A stretch of DNA of 64,000 nucleotides from SHLQ01 sp047638715. GTDB taxonomy: Bacteria > Actinomycetota > Acidimicrobiia > Acidimicrobiales > SHLQ01. The notes beneath the pieces are model-generated. The model was not told the origin of the DNA and made no database searches. It was given only the letters and a program-made list of their open reading frames with translations. The position numbers and the translations under genes are program-made. Below, piece after piece: positions 42,822-51,761 of the stretch; positions within the stretch are counted from its first letter, which is position 1, and each line of letters starts with the position of its first letter. The DNA is taken from assembly GCA_047638715.1 (NCBI GenBank), contig JBLIMK010000001.1:45939-109938 (forward strand), given 5' to 3'.

Positions 42822-43748
42822 GTGTCGAAGCTCGAGCGTCTTTTGAAGCTGCTGGCCGTGTTACTGGACACGACCCTTCCGTTGTCCGCCGAGGATCTCC
42901 GCCGACGGATCGGCGGCTACCCCGACGGCGATGCAACGTTTCGTCGAACGTTCGAACGAGACAAGGACGACCTGCGATCGATGGGTGTGGCGATTCGCGT
43001 CGCGTCGGTTCCTGGCACCGAGCCGCCCCTCGACGGCTACATCGTCGACCAGGACGTCTACGCCGGGCAGGATCCTGGACTTGAACCTGACGAGCTTGCG
43101 GCCTTGCACCTGGCTGCAGCGCTTATGCGGGTCGGTGAACTCGGAGACGATGCGTTCTGGAAGTTGGGTGGTTCCGGCGAAACAGACCCCGCCCGAGAGC
43201 CCACATCGATCGGTGCTGTCGCTCCGAGCGATGACGCAGGGCTGATGCACACGGCCATATCCGAGCGACGGGTAGCGACATTCCGTTATCGCGATACCGA
43301 CCGCGAACTCGAACCCGCACGCATCAGCTTCACACGAGGTCAGTGGTACGTCTCAGGACACGACAGGGCGCGAGATGCCGAACGGGTCTTTCGAATCGAC
43401 CGGATCGATGGATCCGTGGAACTCGGTCAGCCCAACGCGTTCGAACGGCGACCAGCCCGAGGTCCCGAGGTAACACGAACCTGGGAGCTCGGTGACGAAG
43501 AACCGATCGCCGCTTCGGTTCGCATCGACGCAGAAGTTGCTCTATGGGCTCGCGTCCACCTGCGACCCGATGAGATTGAGCCTCAGGCCGATGGCTCGGT
43601 CCTCGTGAATATGTCGGTCCGAAACACCGATGCCTTCCGAGATTGGGTCTTGAGCTTTCTCGACAACGCTGAGGTGGTCACTCCAGAAGTGTTCCGCACG
43701 GTAATCACGGATTGGCTTCTACTGGTTCGAGAGGGCGTGGAGGCATGA
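42822..43748 (+). CDS. pafB: WYL-domain regulator PafB
   Basis: 308 residues from the GTG at 42822. An N-terminal winged helix (LERLLKLLAVLLDTTLPLSAEDL with FRRTFERDKDDLRSMGV) is followed by a WYL domain (TFRYRDTDRELEPARI, then QWYVSGHDRARDAERVFRIDRI) and a WCX-type C-terminal extension. PafB and PafC together activate DNA-damage genes in mycobacteria, independently of LexA. The stop overlaps pafC by ATGA. Confidence 0.92.
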   Translation: MSKLERLLKLLAVLLDTTLPLSAEDLRRRIGGYPDGDATFRRTFERDKDDLRSMGVAIRVASVPGTEPPLDGYIVDQDVYAGQDPGLEPDELAALHLAAALMRVGELGDDAFWKLGGSGETDPAREPTSIGAVAPSDDAGLMHTAISERRVATFRYRDTDRELEPARISFTRGQWYVSGHDRARDAERVFRIDRIDGSVELGQPNAFERRPARGPEVTRTWELGDEEPIAASVRIDAEVALWARVHLRPDEIEPQADGSVLVNMSVRNTDAFRDWVLSFLDNAEVVTPEVFRTVITDWLLLVREGVEA

Positions 43749-44686
43749 AGATCGCAGCGAAGGATCGTATGGCTCGACTGATCGCGGCGATTCCATGGAT
43801 CGTCGCCCAAGATGGCGCATCGGTGAACGAAATTTCCGAGCGTTTCGACTATCCACGCGAGCTGTTGCTCGCAGATCTCCAAGACGTGGTCTTTTACGTC
43901 GGAGTACCTCCGTACACACCCGACACGCTTATCGAGGTCGTCATCGAGGACGACATGGTGTGGATCAGGTATGCGGACTGGTTCTCGAGGCCGATGCGAT
44001 TGTCCGGCTCGGAGATCCTCGCGCTTCTCGCGGCAGGGGAGACGGCGCTTGCATTCGATAATCAGGATGAAGCTGGTGCCCTAGCTCGGGGTTTGACGAA
44101 ATTGCGCCTCGCCACCGGGAGCGGCGACGATGTTGTTGATGTGCAACTCGGTGTTGCAGCGGAGACCACGTTGCCGGTGCTGCGTGCCGCGGCCGATTCA
44201 CAGCGGTGTGTGGATATCTCGTACTACTCGTTCTCGAGCGATGAACGTACGGATCGACGCATCGAACCGAGTCGGTTTTTTATGGACGACGGAAATTGGT
44301 ATGTGGGTGGGCACTGCCACCGCGCCAACGCTGAACGGGTGTTTCGTGTGGACCGTATCGAACAAATCGTCGAGACGGAGGAAACATTCTCCGCCACAGC
44401 GAGCCGGGAGGCAGGAGCCCCCCTGTTCTCAATCGATGAAGCTCCTCAGGCCACCCTGTCGTTGCCCGCTGCGCGCTCGAGGCTTTTGGACGGTGTCCCG
44501 ATCGAGTCTCGTAAGGATTCCGAGAATGACATCGTCGTGCGGTTACCAATCTCGTCGAGTCGTTGGCTCGGACAGCTGATGATTCGAATCGGTCCCGGCG
44601 GGCGACTGGTCGAGGTTCCTGATGAGGTGGCGATCGACCTCGCATCGGCGACGGAAAAGATCCTCGCTCGTTACGGCGTCTCGTGA
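43745..44686 (+). CDS. pafC: WYL-domain regulator PafC
   Basis: 313 residues from the ATG at 43745 that overlaps pafB. Same architecture as PafB: an N-terminal winged helix (ARLIAAIPWIVAQDGASVNEI), WYL domain (ISYYSFSSDERTDRRIEPSR with NWYVGGHCHRANAERVFRVD) and C-terminal extension. It is the partner of PafB in a DNA-damage-responsive heterodimer. The stop overlaps the GTG of the first lepB. Confidence 0.92.
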   Translation: MKIAAKDRMARLIAAIPWIVAQDGASVNEISERFDYPRELLLADLQDVVFYVGVPPYTPDTLIEVVIEDDMVWIRYADWFSRPMRLSGSEILALLAAGETALAFDNQDEAGALARGLTKLRLATGSGDDVVDVQLGVAAETTLPVLRAAADSQRCVDISYYSFSSDERTDRRIEPSRFFMDDGNWYVGGHCHRANAERVFRVDRIEQIVETEETFSATASREAGAPLFSIDEAPQATLSLPAARSRLLDGVPIESRKDSENDIVVRLPISSSRWLGQLMIRIGPGGRLVEVPDEVAIDLASATEKILARYGVS

Positions 44687-45417
44687 ACGGGTCCCGGGAG
44701 ACACCCAAAAACGAAGACAACTTTGTGTTCTTCGAACAAGAAATCGTCTTCGAAGAACTGGATGCAACACCATCGGAAGCCGACGAAACCCCGATCGAAG
44801 AGTCGTCGCTTCGGTTCGTGGCCGAGTGGGTGGCGGTCATCGCGAGCGCCCTCCTCGCGGCTCTGCTGATCAAGGCGTACATTTTCCAAGCATTCGAGAT
44901 TCCCTCGGCGTCGATGCAGACCACCGTCAATGTGGGCGATCGCATCCTCGTGAACAAGCTGAGTTATCGACTAGGCGACGTCAGTCGTGGCGATCTGGTC
45001 GTATTCGGGCGCCTCGAGGGCACACCCGGTGACACCGACGAACTCATCAAGCGAGCTATCGCACTTCCGGGGGAGACGATCGAACTTCGAGACGACGGAC
45101 GGTTGTGGATCTGGCAACCAGGCGAAGGCCCCGATGATGGCCGCCGCCTCGATGAGCCCTATCTCGACGATGTCAACGCTGTGCTTGGAGCGCCCAATGC
45201 CTCCGACGCACTGTCGACCGACGTCTGGGATCCACGATGTGTGAACCAACCGCGCGAAGTCGGTCGTTGCACCCTCGATGCATCGAGCTATTTCATGATG
45301 GGCGACAACCGGAACGGATCTTCGGATTCGCGCTTCTTCGGACCCGTTCCCGAAACGAACATAGTCGGTCGAGCGTTCGCCCGAATCTGGCCTGTGCTAG
45401 AGATCAGCGGGCTGTAG
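44683..45417 (+). CDS. lepB: Signal peptidase I (first of a tandem pair)
   Basis: 244 residues from a GTG overlapping pafC. One membrane anchor at about 45-64 (VAEWVAVIASALLAALLIK), then the catalytic dyad: Ser77 in IPSASMQ and Lys123 in ELIKRAIALPGE. The box MMGDNRNGSSDSRFFGPV is intact. The first 44 residues are acidic and cytoplasmic. The enzyme cleaves Sec and Tat signal peptides outside the membrane. Translational coupling to pafC is notable. Confidence 0.93.
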   Translation: MNGSRETPKNEDNFVFFEQEIVFEELDATPSEADETPIEESSLRFVAEWVAVIASALLAALLIKAYIFQAFEIPSASMQTTVNVGDRILVNKLSYRLGDVSRGDLVVFGRLEGTPGDTDELIKRAIALPGETIELRDDGRLWIWQPGEGPDDGRRLDEPYLDDVNAVLGAPNASDALSTDVWDPRCVNQPREVGRCTLDASSYFMMGDNRNGSSDSRFFGPVPETNIVGRAFARIWPVLEISGL

Positions 45418-45481
45418 CACTGCTCCTGCGAGCCACCGGGGTGCCCCTGTTCGCTGAGCACAGTGAGTACCCTGGGGAGCT

Positions 45482-46639
45482 GTGACAGAACTCGAGGACC
45501 CGACGCAGAGCCCGTCTGGACACGAGCCGACGGGCGCCGACGACCCAGAGTGGGTAAAGGGTGTGGTCGCGAGAGCACTTCTGCACGCAGCGAGGAATGA
45601 GACGACGCCCGACCCGACACCAGCTATCCGAGCGCCGTCGGCATGGCCGGGGATGTCCACGCTCGATACAGCGTCGGCCACTGGCGCACGGCTCGCTGCT
45701 CGCGACGTCCCCAAAGTCCTAGAACCGACTGCGGGCGCGCCCATGAGTGTCGACGCGCTGCCCGCGGTCGTTGAGCGTTCTGAGGTCGTTGAGCGTTCTG
45801 AGGTCGTTGAGCGTTCTGAGGTCGTTGAGCGTTCTGAGGTCGCTCGCCCGACGACGGTCGATATCAGAAATTCTGCCGACTACGGCCAACCTCGTGAACT
45901 CGTGCCACATGGCTCCTTGCCCGCTGTAATTTCCGTTGGGGTCTACGACCAAAATGGTGCCGAGGCGGTCTTAGCCGATGCCGTAATGGAAGAAACCGAG
46001 GCCAAGACAGAGGGTTACCGGTCATCGGATCTACGCACGGCGCTCGAGTGGCTCGCGGTCGTCGTGTCGGCACTTATCGTTGCTCTGCTGATCAAAGGTT
46101 TTGTGCTTCAGGCATTTTGGATCCCGTCGGAGTCGATGGAGAGCACCGTCAACAAGGGCGATCGAATACTCGTCAACAAGCTCAGCTACAACCTGCACGA
46201 GGTGCGGCGGGGCGATCTCGTGGTTTTCGAGAAGCTCGAAGGAAGCACAGGCGACACCAAAGACTTGATCAAACGTGCAATTGCTCTGCCCGGAGAGACA
46301 ATCGAGATCCGCGATGATGGTCGCATCTGGATCTGGGGCCCCGGACAGACGCCCGACGATGCCAAGTTGCTTGAGGAGCCATACTTGGATCCGCAAAACG
46401 TAATTTTGGCCACCCCGTCAGCATCCGACTCCGGAGCGGGAGACGTTTGGCACCAGGCCTGTAGGAATCAGCCGCGAACGCCCGGTCGATGCACGCTGCC
46501 CGATGACAGCTACTTCATGATGGGCGACAATCGGTTCCGGTCGTCTGACTCCCGGGTGTTTGGTCCGGTTCCGGCCGACAACATCGTGGGTCGGGCCTTC
46601 CTCCGAATCTGGCCGCTCGGCGACGTCTCGACGTTGTAG
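45482..46639 (+). CDS. lepB: Signal peptidase I with long repeat-bearing N-terminal extension
   Basis: 385 residues from a GTG (TACCCT 8 bases upstream, but GGGGAG also precedes it, so leaderless or led is open). The catalytic half resembles its neighbour: anchor LEWLAVVVSALIVALLIK, Ser218 in IPSESMES, Lys264 in DLIKRAIALPGE and MMGDNRFRSSDSRVFGPV. The first 180 residues are extra, cytoplasmic, acidic and contain four copies of VVERSE. The paralogue arose by tandem duplication; the two may have different substrates. Confidence 0.9.
   Translation: MTELEDPTQSPSGHEPTGADDPEWVKGVVARALLHAARNETTPDPTPAIRAPSAWPGMSTLDTASATGARLAARDVPKVLEPTAGAPMSVDALPAVVERSEVVERSEVVERSEVVERSEVARPTTVDIRNSADYGQPRELVPHGSLPAVISVGVYDQNGAEAVLADAVMEETEAKTEGYRSSDLRTALEWLAVVVSALIVALLIKGFVLQAFWIPSESMESTVNKGDRILVNKLSYNLHEVRRGDLVVFEKLEGSTGDTKDLIKRAIALPGETIEIRDDGRIWIWGPGQTPDDAKLLEEPYLDPQNVILATPSASDSGAGDVWHQACRNQPRTPGRCTLPDDSYFMMGDNRFRSSDSRVFGPVPADNIVGRAFLRIWPLGDVSTL
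45767..45838 (+). repeat. Four tandem 18-base repeats inside the second lepB
   Basis: GTCGTTGAGCGTTCTGAG repeated four times without change, encoding VVERSE four times. Identical copies suggest recent slippage and possible length variation between strains. Confidence 0.9.
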
Positions 46640-46674
46640 GAAACAAATCCTGCGGCTCCAAGTTGGCCGTGCTC

Positions 46675-47418
46675 TCAGTGGACGCTTGGCTGGTCTGGTT
46701 TGTCCTGGGCCGTGTGAGCTGACATGGCGTCCATCATCACATCGACGTGGTCGCTGTAAACACCGTCGAGACCCATCCTGAGGAGGTCCCGAAGAATACG
46801 TTCGTGCTGCGCGTCCCACCCAAAACAAAGTCGGTCGAAGCGGTGAAACAGCGTCGCCGTGCCACCGGTCCACTCGGTCTGCCGCAGGTTGACGGCGTCT
46901 ATGCCCGCCTCTGCGAGTTGGTGGGCACGTAGCTCGGGTCCACGTTCCATTGCTTTGAGCGACGTGGAATCGACGAGTCGGACGTGGGGGTCGAGCGACC
47001 GCCACTCAGCGAGCCGCCGCCAGTCGTGATGACACAAATAAAGGCGATTGCGATCGAGCGGCTCGAGCGTCGAGGACCAGCTGAGGAGTGGTTCCATCGC
47101 AACGTCGTCTTTGACGTCGATGGAGATGTCGAGCGTCGGTGGGATCCGATCGAATAGTTCTGGCAATGTGATTACGGTCTCGGGCAGCGCGTCGCGCTGC
47201 AGCGCTCGGATCTGTTTGCGTCGGAGACCAACATGGCCGTCATGATTCAGGACGAGTTGTCCGTCAGCGGTAATCCAAACATCCGACTCGATACCGGTCG
47301 CTCCGAGCTTCACCGCCAGATCGAATGCTTCAGGCGTATTTTCAGGCGCGTGAGCCCGAGCGCCACGGTGCGCAAATCCGATCGGAATCTCTCGCTTCGA
47401 CGGTAATCGCATACCCAT
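46675..47418 (-). CDS. Glycerophosphodiester phosphodiesterase, second copy
   Basis: 247 residues (a second ATG lies at 47412). GDPD motifs: GFAHRGARAHAPENT, IESDVWITADG and LVLNHDGHVGLRR, with DISIDVKDD in the middle and GLDGVYSDHVDVM near the end. It differs clearly from the GDPD at 5734-6489, so this is not a recent duplicate. It is antisense to and inserted between lepB and the tat genes. Confidence 0.88.
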   Translation of the reverse strand: MGMRLPSKREIPIGFAHRGARAHAPENTPEAFDLAVKLGATGIESDVWITADGQLVLNHDGHVGLRRKQIRALQRDALPETVITLPELFDRIPPTLDISIDVKDDVAMEPLLSWSSTLEPLDRNRLYLCHHDWRRLAEWRSLDPHVRLVDSTSLKAMERGPELRAHQLAEAGIDAVNLRQTEWTGGTATLFHRFDRLCFGWDAQHERILRDLLRMGLDGVYSDHVDVMMDAMSAHTAQDKPDQPSVH

Positions 47419-47594
47419 ATGGGCAGTGTTGCGCTTCTCGAGCTGCTGTACACAACCGAACCCGTCTTGGCCGAAGCCGTGCTGAGCATGGTCGCTTCGG
47501 CCTACTTCATTAATTGGAAATAGTCCTCATGCTCCTCAAGGGAAATCGTTCCCCGTCCGAATAATCCTGTGTAAGCGCAAGCACCGATTGCGCG

Positions 47595-47948
47595 ATGTGG
47601 AGTGTGACGAAGAAGATGGCAACGATTCGAGCTAGTTGTTCAGACTGCGGCGACGTGGAGCTGACGACGGACGACGTCACGGTACGAGTGTGCCTCGATG
47701 ATGACCGTGGCGAGTACCGATTTACCTGTCCCGTCTGCACGATGGTCGTGGTCAAACCGGCCGAACATCGCACGATCGACCTGCTCGTCGCCAGCGGTGT
47801 ACACATGGACACGTGGACGCTTCCAGCGGAGCTCTTCGAGACCCGCTCGGGTCGCAAGATCGACCACGATGACATCTTGGACTTTCACCGTCTCCTCGAC
47901 GATGAGGCAGCGATCGCCGAAGCACTCGCTGCCATTGCCGAGCGCTAG
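47595..47948 (+). CDS. Zinc-ribbon protein, function unknown
   Basis: 117 residues (a later ATG at 47616 would give 110). A ribbon is formed by ASCSDCGDVEL and YRFTCPVCTMVV, two CxxC pairs about 30 residues apart. The C-terminal half is helical and acidic (DDILDFHRLLDDEAAIAEAL). The fold resembles zinc-binding modules of small regulators. It lies alone, 69 bases before tatB. Confidence 0.7.
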   Translation: MWSVTKKMATIRASCSDCGDVELTTDDVTVRVCLDDDRGEYRFTCPVCTMVVVKPAEHRTIDLLVASGVHMDTWTLPAELFETRSGRKIDHDDILDFHRLLDDEAAIAEALAAIAER

Positions 47949-48004
47949 CCCGCATCGCTGCAGACTTTCAACACCGATGCGCTTTCGCCGGTCTTCAGCA
48001 GCAG

Positions 48005-48010
48005 TAGCCT
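48005..48010 (+). promoter_or_regulatory. Leaderless -10 element for tatB-tatC-helY
   Basis: TAGCCT ends 6 bases before the ATG at 48017. Confidence 0.5.
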
Positions 48011-48016
48011 GAGCAA

Positions 48017-48400
48017 ATGTTCAACGTTGGGGGTGGCGAATTCCTCATCATCTTTCTCATCGCTCTCGTGGTGCTTGGCCCGACCAAACTCCCCGAGGTA
48101 GCGCGCCAAGTCGGCAAGGTTGTGGGCGAGTTCCGGCGAATCTCGTCGGGCTTCCAACGAGAGATTAAGTCTGCGATGGACGACCCGGTTGCGAGGGCCA
48201 CCGGTCAAACGAACTCGCCGACCGCGAACTCCAAGAGCGACGTAACGCGCATTGCTGAGCCGAGCGCACTTTCAAACGAACCGTCTGTTCCGGACCCCGA
48301 GGCCGTGTCGCCGTCGACTTCGGCGACCGCACCCGACAGCGACGCGACGACCGAAAAAGATGGCGATGGCCCGGACGCTCCGATGTTCGGTGATCGCTGA
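48017..48400 (+). CDS. tatB: Twin-arginine translocase TatA/TatB-family subunit
   Basis: 127 residues. N-terminal helix GGGEFLIIFLIALVVLGPTKLPE with Glu at position 8 (TatB-like) and the FRRISSGFQREIKSAMDD amphipathic helix; the long disordered acidic tail is typical of actinobacterial members. It forms the Tat pore/receptor for folded proteins with TatC. TatA or TatB cannot be told apart with certainty. It overlaps tatC by one base. Confidence 0.85.
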   Translation: MFNVGGGEFLIIFLIALVVLGPTKLPEVARQVGKVVGEFRRISSGFQREIKSAMDDPVARATGQTNSPTANSKSDVTRIAEPSALSNEPSVPDPEAVSPSTSATAPDSDATTEKDGDGPDAPMFGDR

Positions 48401-49215
48401 TGGCGGACGACACCGGCACGGTTAACCAACGCGTCGAGGGTGAGATGACCCTCATGGAACATCTCACGGAGCTGCGGCAGCGCATCGTGAAGAGCGCTAT
48501 TGCGATCGTCGTCGGCGCGGTTGGTTGTCTCGTTTTCTACGACCGAATTTTCGATTTTCTGATCGACCCCTACTGCAAGGCGCTCGAAGAGCTCGATAGC
48601 GAGACCGCGCTCTTGGACGAATGTGTCCTGGTCCTACGAGAGCCGTTGGAGGGGTTTTCCCTCGTTCTGACGGTCGCGGGGTATGGCGGCCTCATGATCG
48701 CGATGCCCATCATCCTTTGGCAGCTCTGGCAGTTTGTAGTTCCGGGTCTCTACCCCCATGAGAAGCGATGGGCCATCCCGTTCGTGTTCTCGGGCGCCGT
48801 GCTCTTCTTCTTTGGCTCCGGTCTTGCCTACTGGTCGATTCCGAGAGCGCTCGACTTCCTTCTCAACATCGCCGGGCCCGACATAGCGCCGTTCCTCGGC
48901 CCTGGTCCGTACTTATCGTTCCTGATCAAAATGTTGGTTGCTTTCGGGCTGGGATTTCAGTTCCCGCTCATCCTCATCTTGTTGCAGCTGATCGGTGTCG
49001 TGACAGTGGCACAGCTACGCAGCGGCCGCCGTTACGCGATCGTCGGCATCGTGGTTCTCGTAGCGGTGCTCACACCTTCGGGCGATCCAATCACGCTCAT
49101 GGTGTTGTCGGTGCCGATGTACATCTTCTACGAAGCGGCGATTATCTGGGGTTGGCTACGCGCCCGGAGTAAGAAGAAGAAGAAGAGTAAGAAGAAGACG
49201 GTCCCAGTCAAATGA
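48400..49215 (+). CDS. tatC: Twin-arginine translocase TatC
   Basis: 271 residues. N-terminal MTLMEHLTELRQRIVKSAIA carries the conserved Glu that contacts the twin-arginine signal. Six hydrophobic helices follow, with FSLVLTVAGYGGLMIAMPII and FGLGFQFPLILILL. The C-terminal tail is Lys-rich. TatC is the receptor of the Tat pathway. It overlaps helY by ATGA. Confidence 0.95.
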   Translation: MADDTGTVNQRVEGEMTLMEHLTELRQRIVKSAIAIVVGAVGCLVFYDRIFDFLIDPYCKALEELDSETALLDECVLVLREPLEGFSLVLTVAGYGGLMIAMPIILWQLWQFVVPGLYPHEKRWAIPFVFSGAVLFFFGSGLAYWSIPRALDFLLNIAGPDIAPFLGPGPYLSFLIKMLVAFGLGFQFPLILILLQLIGVVTVAQLRSGRRYAIVGIVVLVAVLTPSGDPITLMVLSVPMYIFYEAAIIWGWLRARSKKKKKSKKKTVPVK

Positions 49216-51761
49216 CGTCCGGTCTGTCTGGACCGCCTCGCAACTTCGATCTGGACCCCTTTCAGGTCGAAGCGATCGATCATCTGAACGCCGGACGTTC
49301 GGTCGTTGTGGCGGCGCCTACCGGAAGCGGCAAGACGTACGTTGCCGAGCATGCGCTCGCCGCGGCACGAAACAATGGTCGCCGCGGCCTCTACACAACA
49401 CCGATCAAGGCACTGTCGAACCAGAAGTTCCGCGATCTTCGCGGTTGGCTTGGGAGCGACAATGTTGGGCTGCTGACAGGCGACAACTCGATCAACGGCG
49501 ATGCCACCGCGGTCGTAATGACGACCGAGGTTCTTCGGAACATGTTGTACGCCGAACCACAACGACTGGCGACAACCGACGTGGTCGTGATGGACGAGGT
49601 CCACTATCTGCAGGACAACTTCCGCGGTCCCGTCTGGGAAGAGGTCATCATCCACCTTCCCTCACATATTCAGATCGTTGCGTTGTCGGCCACGGTGTCG
49701 AACGCAGACGAGCTAGCGGCGTGGATAAGCGATGTCCATGGAGCATGTGTCGCCGTTACCGAGAAGACGAGGCCGGTCCAACTACAGAACAACTATTTCG
49801 TGGGCGAGAAGGGCTCTGGTCGGAGTCACGTCATCGAGACGCTGCAAAAGAAACGAGCGAACCCGAGCGGTCGACGATTCGATTCTGCGCCGAATCGAAG
49901 ACAGGGCGGCGATCGGCGAAAGGGTCCTCCCCAGAAGCGACCTTGGCGCACGCCCCGGCGACATGAGGTGATCGAGGAGCTCGACCGCCGAGGGTTGCTC
50001 CCTGCCATCACATTCATCTTCAGCCGAGCGGGCTGCGAGGATGCGGTAAGCCAACTTCGTAGCAGTGGAGTGTCGCTCACCGATTCGGACACTGCCGCGA
50101 AGATCGCCGAAGTCGTCGAGAACCGCACTGCCCATCTGTCCGACAACGACCGCCGGGCCCTCGGTTACGCCGGTTGGCTCGCTGGGCTCAAGGCAGGAAT
50201 CGCTGCTCACCACGCGGGTATCGTTCCGCTCTTCAAGGAGACGGTTGAAGAGCTCTTCACCGCCGGGTACCTGAAGGCGGTGTTTGCCACCGAGACGCTG
50301 GCACTCGGTATCAACATGCCCGCACGCACTGTCGTCATCGAGAAGCTCTCGAAGTTCACCGGTGAGCAACACGAACTCCTCACGGCGAGCGACTACACCC
50401 AGCTCACGGGCCGTGCTGGTCGACGGGGCATCGACGACCGTGGATACGCCGTTGTGCTTTGGACGCCATTCACCAGCTTTGACGAGGTCGTGAGCCTGGC
50501 GCGTTCGACGACGTTCGAACTGCACTCTGCATTTCGGCCGACCTACAACATGACGTGTCATCTCGTAAGTCGCTACACGCGCGGACAGGCCGAAGGACTC
50601 GTGTCGAAGTCGTTTGGTCAGTTCCAGGCCAACCGTGCTGTGCACGAGCTTGAAAAACGGCGCGACCGCCTGCGTGGTGAACTCGGCACGGATTCTCAAC
50701 AGCAAACCTCAGGAGACGCTCGAGAACGCGCGGCCGAGATCGGCGCTGCAGTAACAAAGCTCCGACCGGGCGATGTCGTCGACGTGGCGGGCACCGTTGT
50801 CGTGTTGTCGAGCGCGTGGCGACGCAAAGAGGTTCAGCTCAAGGTCATCGATCGTGATGGTGTGGTCCATGTCCTCGATCTCGATGCGCTGCCGAGCCCA
50901 CCGGTGACTGTGGGACACGTCCGGCTGCCCGACCCATTCAACCCCAACAGCTCCTCCCACCAGCACGACATCGTCGGCCAGCTGCGCGGGGTGCGACGAC
51001 GAGCAAAGGGCAAGAAAAAGAGCGCCAACGAGTTCGAGGAATCGCCCAAGAACCCGTGGAAGGGTTCGCGCGAGAGTGATGCGCGCCGTGACCTTCGGCG
51101 CGTTGAAGCAAAGATCACGGAACGTCGAGGCCGTCTGAACGACCGTTTCAGCGCCGTGATCGGGTTGCTTTCCGAGCTTGGGTATATCGAGAATTGGACC
51201 CTGACCCAGCCAGGCACGATGTTGCTCAGCACGTTTCACGAGCTCGACCTTGCACTCGTCGAATCAATTCGGGGAGGCCATCTCGACGGCCATGACGCAC
51301 CCACGCTCGCAGGGGTCGTCTCCACGTTCGTCTACGAGAGTCGCGGGAAGGAAGATGGACCTCCACCCTGGTATCCCAATGACGCCGCCAGAGCTGCTGT
51401 GGGAGGCATTGTGGGGGCCGTTCGCGAGGTACAGCGGCTGGAGTCTGCTTATGGCCTCCCAGAGTCGAGAGACGTTGATCCCGGTCTCCTCGGCGCCACC
51501 CACGGCTGGGCTGCAGGTGGGGGCCTTGGCGACATCCTCGATACCGAGGAGCTCTCAGGTGGCGATTTCGTGCGATCGATGAAGCAGGTAATCGATATTT
51601 TATCTCAGCTCGCGAATGTCGCTCCGCTGTCCCAAACGCGGGCGACCGCTAGGCAGGCGCTCGCGCAAGTCCAGCGGGGCATCGTGGACGCACCGGTCGA
51701 CTTCGGCCCTGAGACCGAAGCCGGCGAGAGCTCCGAGTCGGCGCCCTCGCCTAACTCGTGA
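49212..51761 (+). CDS. helY: Ski2/Mtr4-like RNA helicase HelY
   Basis: 849 residues, overlapping tatC by 4 bases. Motif I APTGSGKTYVAEHAL, motif II VMDEVHYL, motif III SATVSN, motif V TETLALGINMPART and motif VI QLTGRAGRRGID are all present; the C-terminus has a DSHCT-like domain. In actinobacteria helY normally follows tatAC. It unwinds structured RNA, probably in RNA decay or processing. Confidence 0.92.
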   Translation: MTSGLSGPPRNFDLDPFQVEAIDHLNAGRSVVVAAPTGSGKTYVAEHALAAARNNGRRGLYTTPIKALSNQKFRDLRGWLGSDNVGLLTGDNSINGDATAVVMTTEVLRNMLYAEPQRLATTDVVVMDEVHYLQDNFRGPVWEEVIIHLPSHIQIVALSATVSNADELAAWISDVHGACVAVTEKTRPVQLQNNYFVGEKGSGRSHVIETLQKKRANPSGRRFDSAPNRRQGGDRRKGPPQKRPWRTPRRHEVIEELDRRGLLPAITFIFSRAGCEDAVSQLRSSGVSLTDSDTAAKIAEVVENRTAHLSDNDRRALGYAGWLAGLKAGIAAHHAGIVPLFKETVEELFTAGYLKAVFATETLALGINMPARTVVIEKLSKFTGEQHELLTASDYTQLTGRAGRRGIDDRGYAVVLWTPFTSFDEVVSLARSTTFELHSAFRPTYNMTCHLVSRYTRGQAEGLVSKSFGQFQANRAVHELEKRRDRLRGELGTDSQQQTSGDARERAAEIGAAVTKLRPGDVVDVAGTVVVLSSAWRRKEVQLKVIDRDGVVHVLDLDALPSPPVTVGHVRLPDPFNPNSSSHQHDIVGQLRGVRRRAKGKKKSANEFEESPKNPWKGSRESDARRDLRRVEAKITERRGRLNDRFSAVIGLLSELGYIENWTLTQPGTMLLSTFHELDLALVESIRGGHLDGHDAPTLAGVVSTFVYESRGKEDGPPPWYPNDAARAAVGGIVGAVREVQRLESAYGLPESRDVDPGLLGATHGWAAGGGLGDILDTEELSGGDFVRSMKQVIDILSQLANVAPLSQTRATARQALAQVQRGIVDAPVDFGPETEAGESSESAPSPNS

